Positions 36,009 through 44,138 of a stretch of 64,000 bases of DNA are shown here, piece after piece. The notes under the pieces are model-generated. The model did no database searches. It saw only the letters and a program-made list of their open reading frames with translations, and had not been told where the DNA came from. Position 1 is the stretch's first letter. Every line of letters starts with the position of its first letter. Position numbers and translations under genes: made by a program. Source of the DNA: Clostridium fessum (GTDB taxonomy: Bacteria > Bacillota > Clostridia > Lachnospirales > Lachnospiraceae); contig NZ_PYLO01000002.1 of NCBI RefSeq assembly GCF_003024715.1, forward strand, positions 744,001 to 808,000, written 5' to 3'.

Positions 36009-36042
36009 TAAAAAAAGAGCCGGAGTAAATTACTCCAAGCTC
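36009..36042 (-). terminator. Terminator upstream of the XRE gene
   Basis: GGAGTAA pairs with TTACTCC inside GAGC/GCTC, followed by seven T on the minus strand. Confidence 0.8.
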
Positions 36043-36085
36043 TCGTTCATGCCTTTGTGTTAATTATGGGGGAAAATAGGCAGGT

Positions 36086-36121
36086 ATAAAAAAAGCCCCG
36101 TACCCATTACAGGCACGAGGC
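36086..36121 (-). terminator. Second terminator, tail shared with the 20.4 kb scar
   Basis: GCC-CGT-CC pairs with GG-ACG-GGC around a six-base loop, with seven T. The T-tail and following bases (36076-36095) are identical for 20 bases to 20362-20381. Confidence 0.75.
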
Positions 36122-36248
36122 GTAACTCTCTCTATTCAATTTTATGCCGCTATCTCCCAGCATAGCCATTTTAACACTGGACAAGTCGGACTTTCAGTAG
36201 GGGAACCGTCGTATTTTCATCGGATTTTAGTCGGACTAAAATCCTGTC

Positions 36249-36812
36249 TTAGCATTCACAATAACACAATGCTTCTTCCTCCCGGGCACTTTCCAGGAAA
36301 TCTTTCAATTTAGGAATGGCTGTTCCCCAAAGTGACAGACCAAATAACAGTATCGCTTCTTTCTTTCGGTCATAGTAGGTGCTGCGTTCCATATTCAAAA
36401 CCTCCAGCATTTCTGATTCCCTGTACTTGAAGCGGTTGAGATATGCCTTTGAGATAATCTCACAGTACAGAGCGCCTTTATCTGGATATTCTCTGATTTT
36501 CAACATAGCCATATCTACCAGTTCAATGATCCACTTTGTCTCAAATAAGCTGCGAATGCGTTCTTCAAATCGTTCTCTCGCTTCATCCGGAGCAAAGTTC
36601 TCCAGATAAATCAATGCACCATCTAAGCTGTCACCGTAAGTACAAATAAGGGTATCACATACATCATTCGCACGATCAATGGTAGACCAGCACACCTCTC
36701 GATATATGGATAAAATCAGCTTTGCTCTTTCATACAGAACCTTCTCGTCAATGTTCTGCATCCGGCAAAGCATTCGAATACTGCTTAATACCTGTGTATT
36801 ATATCTGCTCAT
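36249..36812 (-). CDS. ArpU/sigma-like ICE regulator
   Basis: The 187-residue protein is helical, and its C-terminal part (EMLEVLNMERSTYYDRKKEAILLFGLSLWG) is a sigma-70 region-4-like helix-turn-helix. This arrangement is seen in ArpU/RinA-type phage and ICE activators. The N-terminal 130 residues are unassigned. Two Cys close to the C-terminus (CYCEC) are unusual. It is transcribed away from the ImmR/ImmA-like switch, so the operator array between them may control it. Confidence 0.6.
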   Translation of the reverse strand: MSRYNTQVLSSIRMLCRMQNIDEKVLYERAKLILSIYREVCWSTIDRANDVCDTLICTYGDSLDGALIYLENFAPDEARERFEERIRSLFETKWIIELVDMAMLKIREYPDKGALYCEIISKAYLNRFKYRESEMLEVLNMERSTYYDRKKEAILLFGLSLWGTAIPKLKDFLESAREEEALCYCEC

Positions 36813-36912
36813 TCAGAATCTCCTTTCAGCCTAATCCATAAAATAAGAATTCCTTTCTAACTCCTGTCACTTGGCTAAAGGGAAACAAATACCATGGGAC
36901 AAGAATGACTAT

Positions 36913-37063
36913 AACTTCCGATATTTGATTAAAATAACAGAAGTGAAATCGGAAGTTCTTGACTTTATAAAAGTTCCGATATATAATTAAGTGGAATTAA
37001 AACTTCTGTTATGATTCTTATTATAGCATTTTCCAGAAGTTTGTCAACAAATAATCGGAAGTT
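36913..37063. promoter_or_regulatory. Operator array between divergent regulator genes
   Basis: At least six related sites built on AACTTC(C/T)G lie here in both orientations: 36913-36922, 36936-36957 (a pair), 36970-36980, 37001-37010, 37034-37042 and 37054-37063. One site lies inside the spacer of the plus-strand promoter. This is the expected layout for cooperative repressor binding. Confidence 0.75.
36959..36987 (+). promoter_or_regulatory. Promoter of the ImmR/ImmA-like operon
   Basis: TTGACT (36959-36964) and TATAAT (36982-36987) are 17 bases apart. An operator copy sits in the spacer. Confidence 0.8.
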
Positions 37064-37098
37064 ACGAATAAATATTTTTTGAAAGGAAGGATACTACC

Positions 37099-37548
37099 AT
37101 GACATTTGGAGAAAAAATTAAAGAAGCTCGTTTGGCTATGAACCTATCTCAAACGGAGCTTGCCCAGATGACCGGCATTTCCGAAAGATCCCTTTACACC
37201 TATGAGCAGCTCGGAACACTCCCCAGAAAAAGCAACATCAGAAAACTTGCTGAAGCACTGCATATCTCTGTGTCCTATCTTTTGGACGAATCTGAAACGG
37301 ATAGCCAGAGCCATATAGATCAGGATATGTTTATTTTAGAGGCAAAGGAAAACTTCGGTTCAAAAGGAGCAAAAGAAGCTCAGGAAGTGTTGGGTCGTGT
37401 AAATTCTCTGTTTGCCGGTGGAGAATTGGACGAGGACGCAAAAGATGTATTCTTCCAGGCGATTATGTCAGTTTATATGGACTCTAAGAAAACAGCACGG
37501 GAAAAGTACACTCCGAAGAAATACAGAAAGCATAAAGATAAAGAGTAA
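37099..37548 (+). CDS. ImmR-like XRE repressor
   Basis: The 149-residue protein has an N-terminal HTH_XRE domain (FGEKIKEARLAMNLSQTELAQMTGISERSLYTYEQLGTLPRKSNIRKLAEAL). A C-terminal helical dimerisation part and a basic end follow. GGAAGG precedes the ATG. The next gene is an ImmA-type protease. The pair matches the ImmR/ImmA switch that keeps ICEBs1-type elements silent until the protease cleaves the repressor; that function is inferred here. The repeated operators upstream are its likely binding sites. Confidence 0.8.
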   Translation: MTFGEKIKEARLAMNLSQTELAQMTGISERSLYTYEQLGTLPRKSNIRKLAEALHISVSYLLDESETDSQSHIDQDMFILEAKENFGSKGAKEAQEVLGRVNSLFAGGELDEDAKDVFFQAIMSVYMDSKKTAREKYTPKKYRKHKDKE

Positions 37549-37599
37549 AATCCTCAAGCACAGAATATGTTTTCTGTGTGCGATTCGGAGGTGAAGCAA

Positions 37600-38154
37600 A
37601 TGAAAACGGCAGAGCATATCATTGAAACTGTCGATAAGCTTGTGCGAAAATATCACACCAGAGACCCTTACGAGCTATGTCAGCTGTTAGGTATCAAAAT
37701 CCACTATTACGATTTACAGAAGAAATTGAAGGGCTTCTTCTATTACCAGTCCAGACAAAAGAATATCGTGATAGATCACAATGTGAACGGTATCCTGGAG
37801 CGTATATTAGTCGCACATGAATTAGGACACGCTGTCCTGCATACAAAAATCGCTATGATGCACGGCTTTCAAGAAATGGAAGTTTTTGATGATAGATCAA
37901 TCGAAGAAAATGAAGCAAACTTCTTTGCGGCGGAGCTTCTGTTAGAAGATGGGAAAGTCCTGGAATGCCTTTCGGAACACACATTTTTTGAAACGGCTAA
38001 AATGCTCTATGTACCGGCAGCATTATTAGACTACAAATTCAGCCTGCTCCACGAAAAAGGAGAGCTGGTAAATTCGATGTATATTCGTAAAGCAGATTTC
38101 CTGAAAGAAGATCTTCATGCCTACGATAACGACATTGGTTATGGCGATATATGA
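37600..38154 (+). CDS. ImmA/IrrE-family metallopeptidase
   Basis: The 184-residue protein has the zinc-protease motif HELGH (in LVAHELGHAVLHT) and a downstream Glu in the NEANFFAAELLL helix, the third ligand. This is the ImmA/IrrE family, whose members cleave XRE repressors. The start at 37600 is set by GGAGGTG seven bases upstream; an earlier frame opening has no such site. It is translated just after the repressor gene and followed by a strong terminator. It most likely inactivates the repressor next door. Confidence 0.88.
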   Translation: MKTAEHIIETVDKLVRKYHTRDPYELCQLLGIKIHYYDLQKKLKGFFYYQSRQKNIVIDHNVNGILERILVAHELGHAVLHTKIAMMHGFQEMEVFDDRSIEENEANFFAAELLLEDGKVLECLSEHTFFETAKMLYVPAALLDYKFSLLHEKGELVNSMYIRKADFLKEDLHAYDNDIGYGDI

Positions 38155-38178
38155 ATATCTATTTTTATATCTTTACAG

Positions 38179-38228
38179 AAAAAGTCCACCAGTACGATGC
38201 GTAGTGCATCATGACTGGTGGACTTTTT
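38179..38228 (+). terminator. Terminator of the ImmR/ImmA-like operon
   Basis: AAAAAGTCCACCAGT pairs perfectly with ACTGGTGGACTTTTT around an inner GATGC/GCATC helix. Confidence 0.92.
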
Positions 38229-38316
38229 GCTTCTTAAAGAATCAGTATATTGTGCTGCAAAAAAGAACCCCATAGCAGTTCACTCTGTACCGTCAATGGG
38301 CTTCTTTTTCATTATA

Positions 38317-38694
38317 TCAATCAAGCTCCGCTTTTTTTATCATCTCTTGCTGGTCAATCAAGACATCAATCAACTTTCCTACGGTTATCAATGTTGTTAC
38401 ATTACACTTTTTCAGTTTTGCAGCAATCTCATTATCAATGATGCTGTCGCATTTTGCATATGGGGTATCCAGTAAAAAATAGTCAAAGTTCTTTTCCAAG
38501 ACGAATGCCAGTTTTAGAAGCATTGCCAAAGAAACTTTCGTCTGTCCAACTTCAACATGGCTCATATGATTGTTCGAGCAACCAACCAACGCACCCAAAT
38601 CAGCCTGACTATAACCCTTTTCCAGTCGGGCAGCTCTAATGCGCTGACCAATCTTAACGTAATCAATTTCCGGTTGCGTTTCAATCACCTCCAT
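38317..38694 (-). CDS. XRE-family regulator with C-terminal extension
   Basis: The protein is about 125 residues from the chosen ATG. Residues about 10-65 are an HTH_XRE domain (IGQRIRAARLEKGYSQADLGALVGCSNNHMSHVEVGQTKVSLAMLLKLAFVLEKN). A helical C-terminus follows (LITVGKLIDVLIDQQEMI). It is convergent with the immA-like gene. No ribosome site clearly decides the start; upstream in-frame ATG codons exist. Its target is unknown. Confidence 0.75.
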   Translation of the reverse strand: MEVIETQPEIDYVKIGQRIRAARLEKGYSQADLGALVGCSNNHMSHVEVGQTKVSLAMLLKLAFVLEKNFDYFLLDTPYAKCDSIIDNEIAAKLKKCNVTTLITVGKLIDVLIDQQEMIKKAELD

Positions 38695-38878
38695 GCTGTG
38701 TATGATTCTGCTATACATTATAAAATGTACCAAAAATCTCAACAACCAACATCGGGTGCAAGTTGCATTTATAAATGCAATATGATAAAATTTTATAGGC
38801 AGATTGCATTAAATGATAGAATGAAAAGAACCCCAAGACGACAATATGAGCTATCTTGAGGTTCTTTAAAATAAAAAA

Positions 38879-38903
38879 TTCGTAGAGTACATTACTCCAC
38901 GAA
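38879..38903 (+). repeat. 25-bp repeat flanking the second integrase, left copy
   Basis: The sequence contains CGTAGAGTA-cat-TACTCCACG and is itself nearly palindromic. Its perfect reverse complement occurs at 40265-40289. The 382-base interval before int2 holds only this and a small hairpin at about 38824-38868. Confidence 0.75.
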
Positions 38904-39076
38904 TCGCATTCTTCTCTGTTTTTTTTAGTTTATATCTTTATTTTACAAATTGTCGCACTGTTTGTCAATATGTTAGGGACATAAAACACGAGGTTTTGCA
39001 CAAAAATCCATCTTAGAAAGTTCCAAAGTCACAATTTGCCGTCAGAATTATAGTCATATTGAAGGAGGTGTACCTT

Positions 39077-40213
39077 ATGGCACGAAAAGGAGAAAATATT
39101 TACAAAAGGAAAGACGGCAGATGGGAAGGAAGATACATTAAGTCCCGATCTTCTACAGGCAAAGCCAATTACGGTTATGTTTATGCAAAGTCATATCGAG
39201 AAGTCAAGGCAAAACTTATCAGTCAAAGTTCGTGCACGAGTAATTCTGTCACTGTCGATCCAGAAATTAGCTCAGATCAATTTGAACAGGTTGCTATGGA
39301 ATGGTTTCAAGCTATATGTCCTAAAGTGAAGGAATCTACAAGCAACAAATATAGGAATCTTCTCAGCTCGTATATACTTCCTGTGTTCGGAAGCAAACAA
39401 TTGCGTGATATAACACACGAGTTTATTGAAACGCAGTGTAATTTTTTCCTTGTTTCTGGTGGATTAAAGGAGAATGGACTTTCCTCTAAAACTGTTTCAG
39501 ATATTTTATCTCTAATTCGAAATGTCTTACAATTTGCCACCCGAAACGGGAAAGCCATTTCTTGTGACGCACGATCTATACAGATAAAACGTCAAACGAA
39601 GGAAATGAGAGTTTTGAGTCGTGCTGAACAGGAAAAATTATGCCAATACTTGTATTCTAATCTTGATTCCTGCAATATTGGTATATTAGTATGTTTATTC
39701 ACTGGTCTCAGAGTAGGTGAAATTTGTGCGTTACGATGGGAAGATGTTTCATTCTCAGATTACACAATCCACGTGCATCAAACGCTCCAGAGAATCCAAG
39801 ATAGAACCAACAGTGAATACAAGACAAGGATTGTTGTTACCACACCAAAAAGTGCTTGCTCCATCCGTACTATTCCAGTACCCCATGGCTTAATGACTAT
39901 TCTTACAGCACACAAAGCTTCTTCTACTGGCTACATCCTAACCAATAGCGATCAGAATCCATTAGAACCAAGAACCATGCAAAATCATTTTAAGAAGGTA
40001 TTGAAAAACAGCGGAATCACCTCCGCAAATTATCACTCGTTACGTCATACATTTGCTACAAGGTGCATAGAGCTTGGATTCGATGTAAAAAGTCTCAGCG
40101 AAATATTGGGTCATGCCAGCGTGAATATTACAATGAATCGCTATGTACACCCATCCATGGATTTAAAAAGAGAAAATATGCAACGGCTTTCTGATTTATT
40201 AGCCGTCAAATAA
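39077..40213 (+). CDS. Second tyrosine recombinase
   Basis: The 378-residue integrase is unrelated in detail to the ICE integrase. It has an arm-binding start (ARKGENIYKRKDGRWEGRYIKSRS), a core-binding domain, and a catalytic domain with Arg in FTGLRVGEICALRWED, H-x-L-R-H in YHSLRHTFATRC, and Tyr in MNRYVHPS. GAAGGAGG precedes the ATG at 39077. It is transcribed opposite to the ICE backbone, between 25-base inverted repeats. It probably belongs to the inserted erm(B) block or to a small separate element. Confidence 0.93.
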   Translation: MARKGENIYKRKDGRWEGRYIKSRSSTGKANYGYVYAKSYREVKAKLISQSSCTSNSVTVDPEISSDQFEQVAMEWFQAICPKVKESTSNKYRNLLSSYILPVFGSKQLRDITHEFIETQCNFFLVSGGLKENGLSSKTVSDILSLIRNVLQFATRNGKAISCDARSIQIKRQTKEMRVLSRAEQEKLCQYLYSNLDSCNIGILVCLFTGLRVGEICALRWEDVSFSDYTIHVHQTLQRIQDRTNSEYKTRIVVTTPKSACSIRTIPVPHGLMTILTAHKASSTGYILTNSDQNPLEPRTMQNHFKKVLKNSGITSANYHSLRHTFATRCIELGFDVKSLSEILGHASVNITMNRYVHPSMDLKRENMQRLSDLLAVK

Positions 40214-40220
40214 ATTGTCA

Positions 40221-40267
40221 ACACCGTCAAATAATGCTGAGTTTTCAGTGTTTGGCGGTGTTTTTTC
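40221..40267 (+). terminator. Terminator of the second integrase
   Basis: CACCG-CAAA pairs with TTTG-CGGTG, followed by six T. Confidence 0.75.
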
Positions 40268-40289
40268 GTGGAGTAATGTACTCTACGAA
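40265..40289 (-). repeat. 25-bp repeat flanking the second integrase, right copy
   Basis: Perfect reverse complement of 38879-38903. It lies directly after the integrase terminator and just before the ribosome site of the next gene. Confidence 0.75.
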
Positions 40290-40313
40290 AGAGTATACCC
40301 AGGAGGAGATTTA

Positions 40314-40631
40314 TTGATTCAATTTGTAGGGCGAGATGCTTATAAGCAGTTTTGGAATTTTAGTAAAGATGAGAAAGAGAACTTGGCCACTCAATTGGCG
40401 ATTGAGTTACCCGCACTCAGAGGAAAAGTTGGTGCATCACAAGAAGAAATTGCTTCGGCTGTTGGTATTTCACGACAAACTTATAGTGCCTACGAAAATC
40501 GGACACGCCCAATTCCATGGAGTTTATATCTAGCACTATTGTTTTATTTTGATTACATTCCAAGTACACATTATATGATTCGCCAGCTTGAATTATTCCC
40601 AAATGAAAGAAGTTATGGAAATAAGACTTAG
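40314..40631 (+). CDS. HTH regulator with TTG start
   Basis: The 105-residue protein carries an XRE-like helix-turn-helix in its middle (KVGASQEEIASAVGISRQTYSAYENRTRPIPWSLYLALLFYFDY). The best start is TTG at 40314, seven bases after AGGAGGAG; the open frame further upstream runs through the integrase terminator and repeat and is unlikely to be translated. It lies 107 bases upstream of erm(B). No ligand or operator is evident. Confidence 0.75.
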   Translation: MIQFVGRDAYKQFWNFSKDEKENLATQLAIELPALRGKVGASQEEIASAVGISRQTYSAYENRTRPIPWSLYLALLFYFDYIPSTHYMIRQLELFPNERSYGNKT

Positions 40632-40650
40632 AAGCAAACTTAAGAGTGTG

Positions 40651-40683
40651 TTGATAGTGCAGTATCTTAAAATTTTGTATAAT
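40651..40683 (+). promoter_or_regulatory. erm(B) promoter region with attenuator deleted
   Basis: A TATAAT -10 is at 40678-40683. An upstream TTGATA is at 40651 but 21 bases away, so the -35 may be a weaker hexamer nearer. The leader peptide and attenuator found in inducible erm(B) are missing: the leader's AAGGAG region is joined directly to the start of the methylase gene. Confidence 0.75.
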
Positions 40684-40738
40684 AGGAATTGAAGTTAAAT
40701 TAGATGCTAAAAATTTGTAATTAAGAAGGAGTGATTAC

Positions 40739-41476
40739 ATGAACAAAAATATAAAATATTCTCAAAACTTTTTAACGAGTGAAAAAGTACTCAACCAAAT
40801 AATAAAACAATTGAATTTAAAAGAAACCGATACCGTTTACGAAATTGGAACAGGTAAAGGGCATTTAACGACGAAACTGGCTAAAATAAGTAAACAGGTA
40901 ACGTCTATTGAATTAGACAGTCATCTATTCAACTTATCGTCAGAAAAATTAAAACTGAATACTCGTGTCACTTTAATTCACCAAGATATTCTACAGTTTC
41001 AATTCCCTAACAAACAGAGGTATAAAATTGTTGGGAGTATTCCTTACCATTTAAGCACACAAATTATTAAAAAAGTGGTTTTTGAAAGCCATGCGTCTGA
41101 CATCTATCTGATTGTTGAAGAAGGATTCTACAAGCGTACCTTGGATATTCACCGAACACTAGGGTTGCTCTTGCACACTCAAGTCTCGATTCAGCAATTG
41201 CTTAAGCTGCCAGCGGAATGCTTTCATCCTAAACCAAAAGTAAACAGTGTCTTAATAAAACTTACCCGCCATACCACAGATGTTCCAGATAAATATTGGA
41301 AGCTATATACGTACTTTGTTTCAAAATGGGTCAATCGAGAATATCGTCAACTGTTTACTAAAAATCAGTTTCATCAAGCAATGAAACACGCCAAAGTAAA
41401 CAATTTAAGTACCGTTACTTATGAGCAAGTATTGTCTATTTTTAATAGTTATCTATTATTTAACGGGAGGAAATAA
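40739..41476 (+). CDS. erm(B): 23S rRNA adenine N6-methyltransferase Erm(B)
   Basis: The 245-residue enzyme dimethylates A2058 of 23S rRNA and gives resistance to macrolides, lincosamides and streptogramin B. The sequence from [16 protein letters not shown] to YLLFNGRK is recognisably Erm(B) along its whole length. The SAM motif [10 protein letters not shown] and the catalytic NIPY-equivalent (GSIPYHLST) are intact. AAGGAG lies nine bases upstream. With the leader peptide gone, expression should be constitutive. It is A+T-rich, like streptococcal and enterococcal copies, and unlike the host chromosome. Confidence 0.98.
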
Positions 41477-41480
41477 TTCT

Positions 41481-41612
41481 ATGAGTCGCTTTTGTAAATT
41501 TGGAAAGTTACACGTTACTAAAGGGAATGTAGATAAATTATTAGGTATACTACTGACAGCTTCCAAGGAGCTAAAGAGGTCCCTAGCGCCTACGGGGAAT
41601 TTGTATCGATAA
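41481..41612 (+). CDS. Small frame downstream of erm(B), truncated
   Basis: The 43-residue frame (MSRFCKFGKLHVTKGNVDKLLG start) has a GGGAGG ribosome site five bases after the erm(B) stop. This small frame commonly follows erm(B) on Gram-positive elements. Its last residues are encoded by the left arm of the inverted repeat at 41578, so the gene is interrupted. The original longer product is not identified. Confidence 0.6.
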   Translation: MSRFCKFGKLHVTKGNVDKLLGILLTASKELKRSLAPTGNLYR

Positions 41613-41646
41613 GGGGTACAAATTCCCACTAAGCGCTCGGGACCCC
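41578..41646. repeat. Abutting inverted repeats resembling Tn917-type ends
   Basis: Left arm 41578-41605 (GGTCCCTAGCGC...) and right arm 41617-41646 (...GCGCTCGGGACCCC) are inverted with an 11-base spacer. The arms contain GGGAATTTGTA. They resemble the GGGGTCCCGAGCGC termini of Tn917/Tn551-type transposons, from memory of that family. They separate the small frame from the topoisomerase fragment. Confidence 0.7.
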
Positions 41647-41906
41647 TTGTAGGAAAATGTCCTAAGTGTGGCAACAATATTGTATTAAAAAAATCGTTTT
41701 ATGGTTGTTCAAATTATCCTGAATGTACCTTCACTTTAGCTGAACATTTTAGAAAGAAAAAACTCACCAAAACAAATGTAAAAGAATTACTAGAGGGAAA
41801 AGAAACCCTGGTAAAAGGAATCAAAACGAAAGATAGAAAGTCCTACAATGCCGTTGTAAAAATCGGAGAAAAGGGATATATTGATTTTATCTCTTTTTCA
41901 AAATAA
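41646..41906 (+). pseudogene. Topoisomerase IA C-terminal fragment
   Basis: The frame encodes a zinc-ribbon (CPKCGNNIVLKKSFYGCSNYPEC) and the following Lys-rich tail typical of plasmid-encoded topoisomerase III. It has no start and is joined to the inverted repeat on its left. Such topB fragments accompany erm(B) on enterococcal and streptococcal plasmids, marking the origin of this block. Confidence 0.8.
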
Positions 41907-42200
41907 GCATACTCAACTCATCCATGCAACGATGATAGGGTTGCAGCATTGCAAAATTTAGGTGTACCCTATTCTCGATACTAAATTCATAATCTCACAA
42001 ATTGGCAAGCAGTGTAAACCTGTACAGGTTCACTCATTTTCTCGATTTTCCCTTCGGTGCAATCTTCGCAAATTTGCTTGTTGGGGAAGCATCCCCAATC
42101 CCCTTTGAACATCATCTGCCGATGATGGCTACACGATTTTCAATCGTTTCTCAAAGAACAGTAGAATAAAAATTTGCCCATGGTTGAAAGCACCGAAATC
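41907..42200. other. Non-coding region beside the relaxase gene, candidate ICE oriT
   Basis: No gene is visible. The stretch contains several palindromes: TTGGGGA-AGC-TCCCCAA (about 42082-42099), GCAAATTTGC and ACCTGTACAGGT. It lies at the 3' side of the relaxase gene in a place where related elements often have their transfer origin. The nick site cannot be assigned. Confidence 0.3.
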
Positions 42201-42264
42201 GAAAAGCAAAAAAGCAGCCACGATCCGCACCCTTTGGGGAGTGCAGACCGTGGCTTTTTGCTTT
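42201..42264 (-). terminator. Terminator of the mobilisation operon
   Basis: AAAGCAAAAAGCCACG pairs with CGTGGC-GCTTTTTTGCTTT, with inner GCAC/GTGC, at the relaxase stop codon. Confidence 0.85.
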
Positions 42265-43675
42265 AACGGAAGTTCTTCTTTTCCTCTTTCTCTTTCTCTT
42301 TTTCCTGCTCTTTCTGCCTGTCGATATTCAAAATCGTTTCAACCGTCCGTTTGGCAATCAGCAGTTCTTCTTTCTCTTTTCTGATCTGACGGTACTCAGC
42401 GTAGTCCTGCTTTTTCTGGACTGCCAGCTGATGAAACTCCTCATACAATGATTGCATGGACGGGAGCTTTGTAATCTGCAATTCATCAAAGGCTTGCTTC
42501 GCCGCTTTATGAATTGTGATTTCCTGACGGTGTTCTTCAAAGAATTTTTTGCTATATCCAGACTTGCGGTACTCGATATAAATTTGCCTTGTGTTGCGAT
42601 AATTTTTGATGTGCTGCTGCAACGCCTGAACCTCAACCATACGTTTCTCTGCGACCTTGATAGAATCAGAAAGCGCATCGAACCGGGCAGACAGATTTTC
42701 AATATGAGCAGTCAGATCGTCGTAGTTGCCCAAGCCTTTTTCTTTCAGTAGGATTACCGTTCGGGCAGCTTCTTTTCGGTTGAACTTCTTCGCCCACTTT
42801 TCATAACCGACCGTCTTGCCCTCGGCCATCTTTGCCTGAATATCAATCAGCATCTGGAACTGCTTCGGGGCAGGAGCCTTGGCAGAGCCGCCTTTTGATT
42901 TGTGCAGGTTCTTGCCGGAGATAACCGCTTGAATTTCCTCTTTGCTATATCCTTCGCCCAGGGAACGCAGCCGAATGAAACGCTTCTGATTCTCGCCCTT
43001 GAACGCAGGCTGCTTTCCATCCTTGAACTCAAATCCCATGTCAGCCAGAGCCTGAACAAAGCCATCAAAGCTCTTTGGTTTCTGCTTCAGCACCGCATCA
43101 ATCGCATCACATAATTCGTCACGCTGGGTACGCTTCTTGGGATAAACAGTTCTTTTCTGGCGCTCCCGATACGGCTTCGGTGTAATAATGGACAGCCCGT
43201 GTTCCAGGCAAACCATATCACTGAGTCTTTGCACCGCCAGACCGGAAAGAAAGAAGTTTTTGAATTTCCGTGTGGCATCCAGCGAGGTCGAATTATAAAT
43301 GATATGATTGTGAATGTGGGATTTGTCGATGTGGGTCGCAACGATGAAAGCGTGTTTTCCCTTTGTCCATCGCATCGCTGTTTCATAGCCGACTTGGTTC
43401 GCTTCTTCCGGGGTGATTTCTCCCGGCTTAAAGGACTGGCGTATCTGGTATGCGATGATATTGTTCTTCTGCTGTCTGCCGGTAATATGCTGATACTGCC
43501 GTTTGGAAAGCAGAAATTCCTCATCTGCTGTCTTTGGATCACACTCATAGGAACTGATAAATTCGCCATCATTGGTTTTTGCGGCATTTTGTGAGTAGTC
43601 GGTTCTGTCTGCCAAACATTGAGCGACCGTCTTTCCCTTATTCACATGGAGTGCAATCAATCTTGTCGCTGCCAT
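42263..43675 (-). CDS. ICE relaxase (MobP/VirD2-type)
   Basis: The 470-residue relaxase nicks oriT and pilots the transferred strand. The N-terminal domain begins MAATRLIALHVNKGKTVAQCLADRTDY. The metal-binding motif HIDKSHIHNHII lies at about residues 114-125, and the YFEGxG-like region of the family is replaced by the QYQHITGRQQ stretch of VirD2-type clostridial relaxases. The C-terminal half is a long charged coiled coil ending in a Lys/Glu-rich tail. The start at 43675 has AAGGAAG eight bases upstream. mobC lies further upstream on the same strand. Confidence 0.9.
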   Translation of the reverse strand: MAATRLIALHVNKGKTVAQCLADRTDYSQNAAKTNDGEFISSYECDPKTADEEFLLSKRQYQHITGRQQKNNIIAYQIRQSFKPGEITPEEANQVGYETAMRWTKGKHAFIVATHIDKSHIHNHIIYNSTSLDATRKFKNFFLSGLAVQRLSDMVCLEHGLSIITPKPYRERQKRTVYPKKRTQRDELCDAIDAVLKQKPKSFDGFVQALADMGFEFKDGKQPAFKGENQKRFIRLRSLGEGYSKEEIQAVISGKNLHKSKGGSAKAPAPKQFQMLIDIQAKMAEGKTVGYEKWAKKFNRKEAARTVILLKEKGLGNYDDLTAHIENLSARFDALSDSIKVAEKRMVEVQALQQHIKNYRNTRQIYIEYRKSGYSKKFFEEHRQEITIHKAAKQAFDELQITKLPSMQSLYEEFHQLAVQKKQDYAEYRQIRKEKEELLIAKRTVETILNIDRQKEQEKEKEKEEKKNFR

Positions 43676-43737
43676 TCCCATCACTTCCTTCCCAAAAAGA
43701 AAAAGCCACCGGTCGGTGACTTTTCTCTGATATTATC

Positions 43738-44022
43738 TTATGACCTGATAAATGCTCCCAGACTTTCTCCAATATTCTCGACTTTCATAACAGCCCAGAC
43801 GAGCAAGAACACCGCTGCTATTGTCGCAATTCCAAGAACCACAAGAATAAGCAGGGACTGCCACAAAGCCTTTACAATGCAGTAAATCGCAGATCCGCCA
43901 ATGACCAAGAGCAATAAACCAATTACATAGGACACAACATTTGTAAGCAGATTTCCAAGAATGCAAATCACTTTTACAACGAACAGCACCGGCAGTGCCA
44001 ATATCTTCAATACCAGCTTCAT
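43738..44022 (-). CDS. Small ICE membrane protein (CD1845-like)
   Basis: The 94-residue protein is mostly hydrophobic, with two or three predicted membrane helices (VLFVVKVICILGNLLTNVV, IGLLLLVIGGSAIYCIV, ILVVLGIATIAAVFLLVWAV) and a short polar C-terminus. Proteins of this size and place, between relaxase and mobC, are common in CTn-type elements, and their role is unknown. AAGGGG precedes the ATG. Confidence 0.7.
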   Translation of the reverse strand: MKLVLKILALPVLFVVKVICILGNLLTNVVSYVIGLLLLVIGGSAIYCIVKALWQSLLILVVLGIATIAAVFLLVWAVMKVENIGESLGAFIRS

Positions 44023-44138
44023 AGGCTCAACCCCTTTCTTTTAATTATATTGTACAAGGGTATCTGCCATAACGCAATGATGTCAACCCTTATGTAAAAG
44101 CCGCAGCCGAAACTGCGACTTCCCAACAAGTTGTCGGA

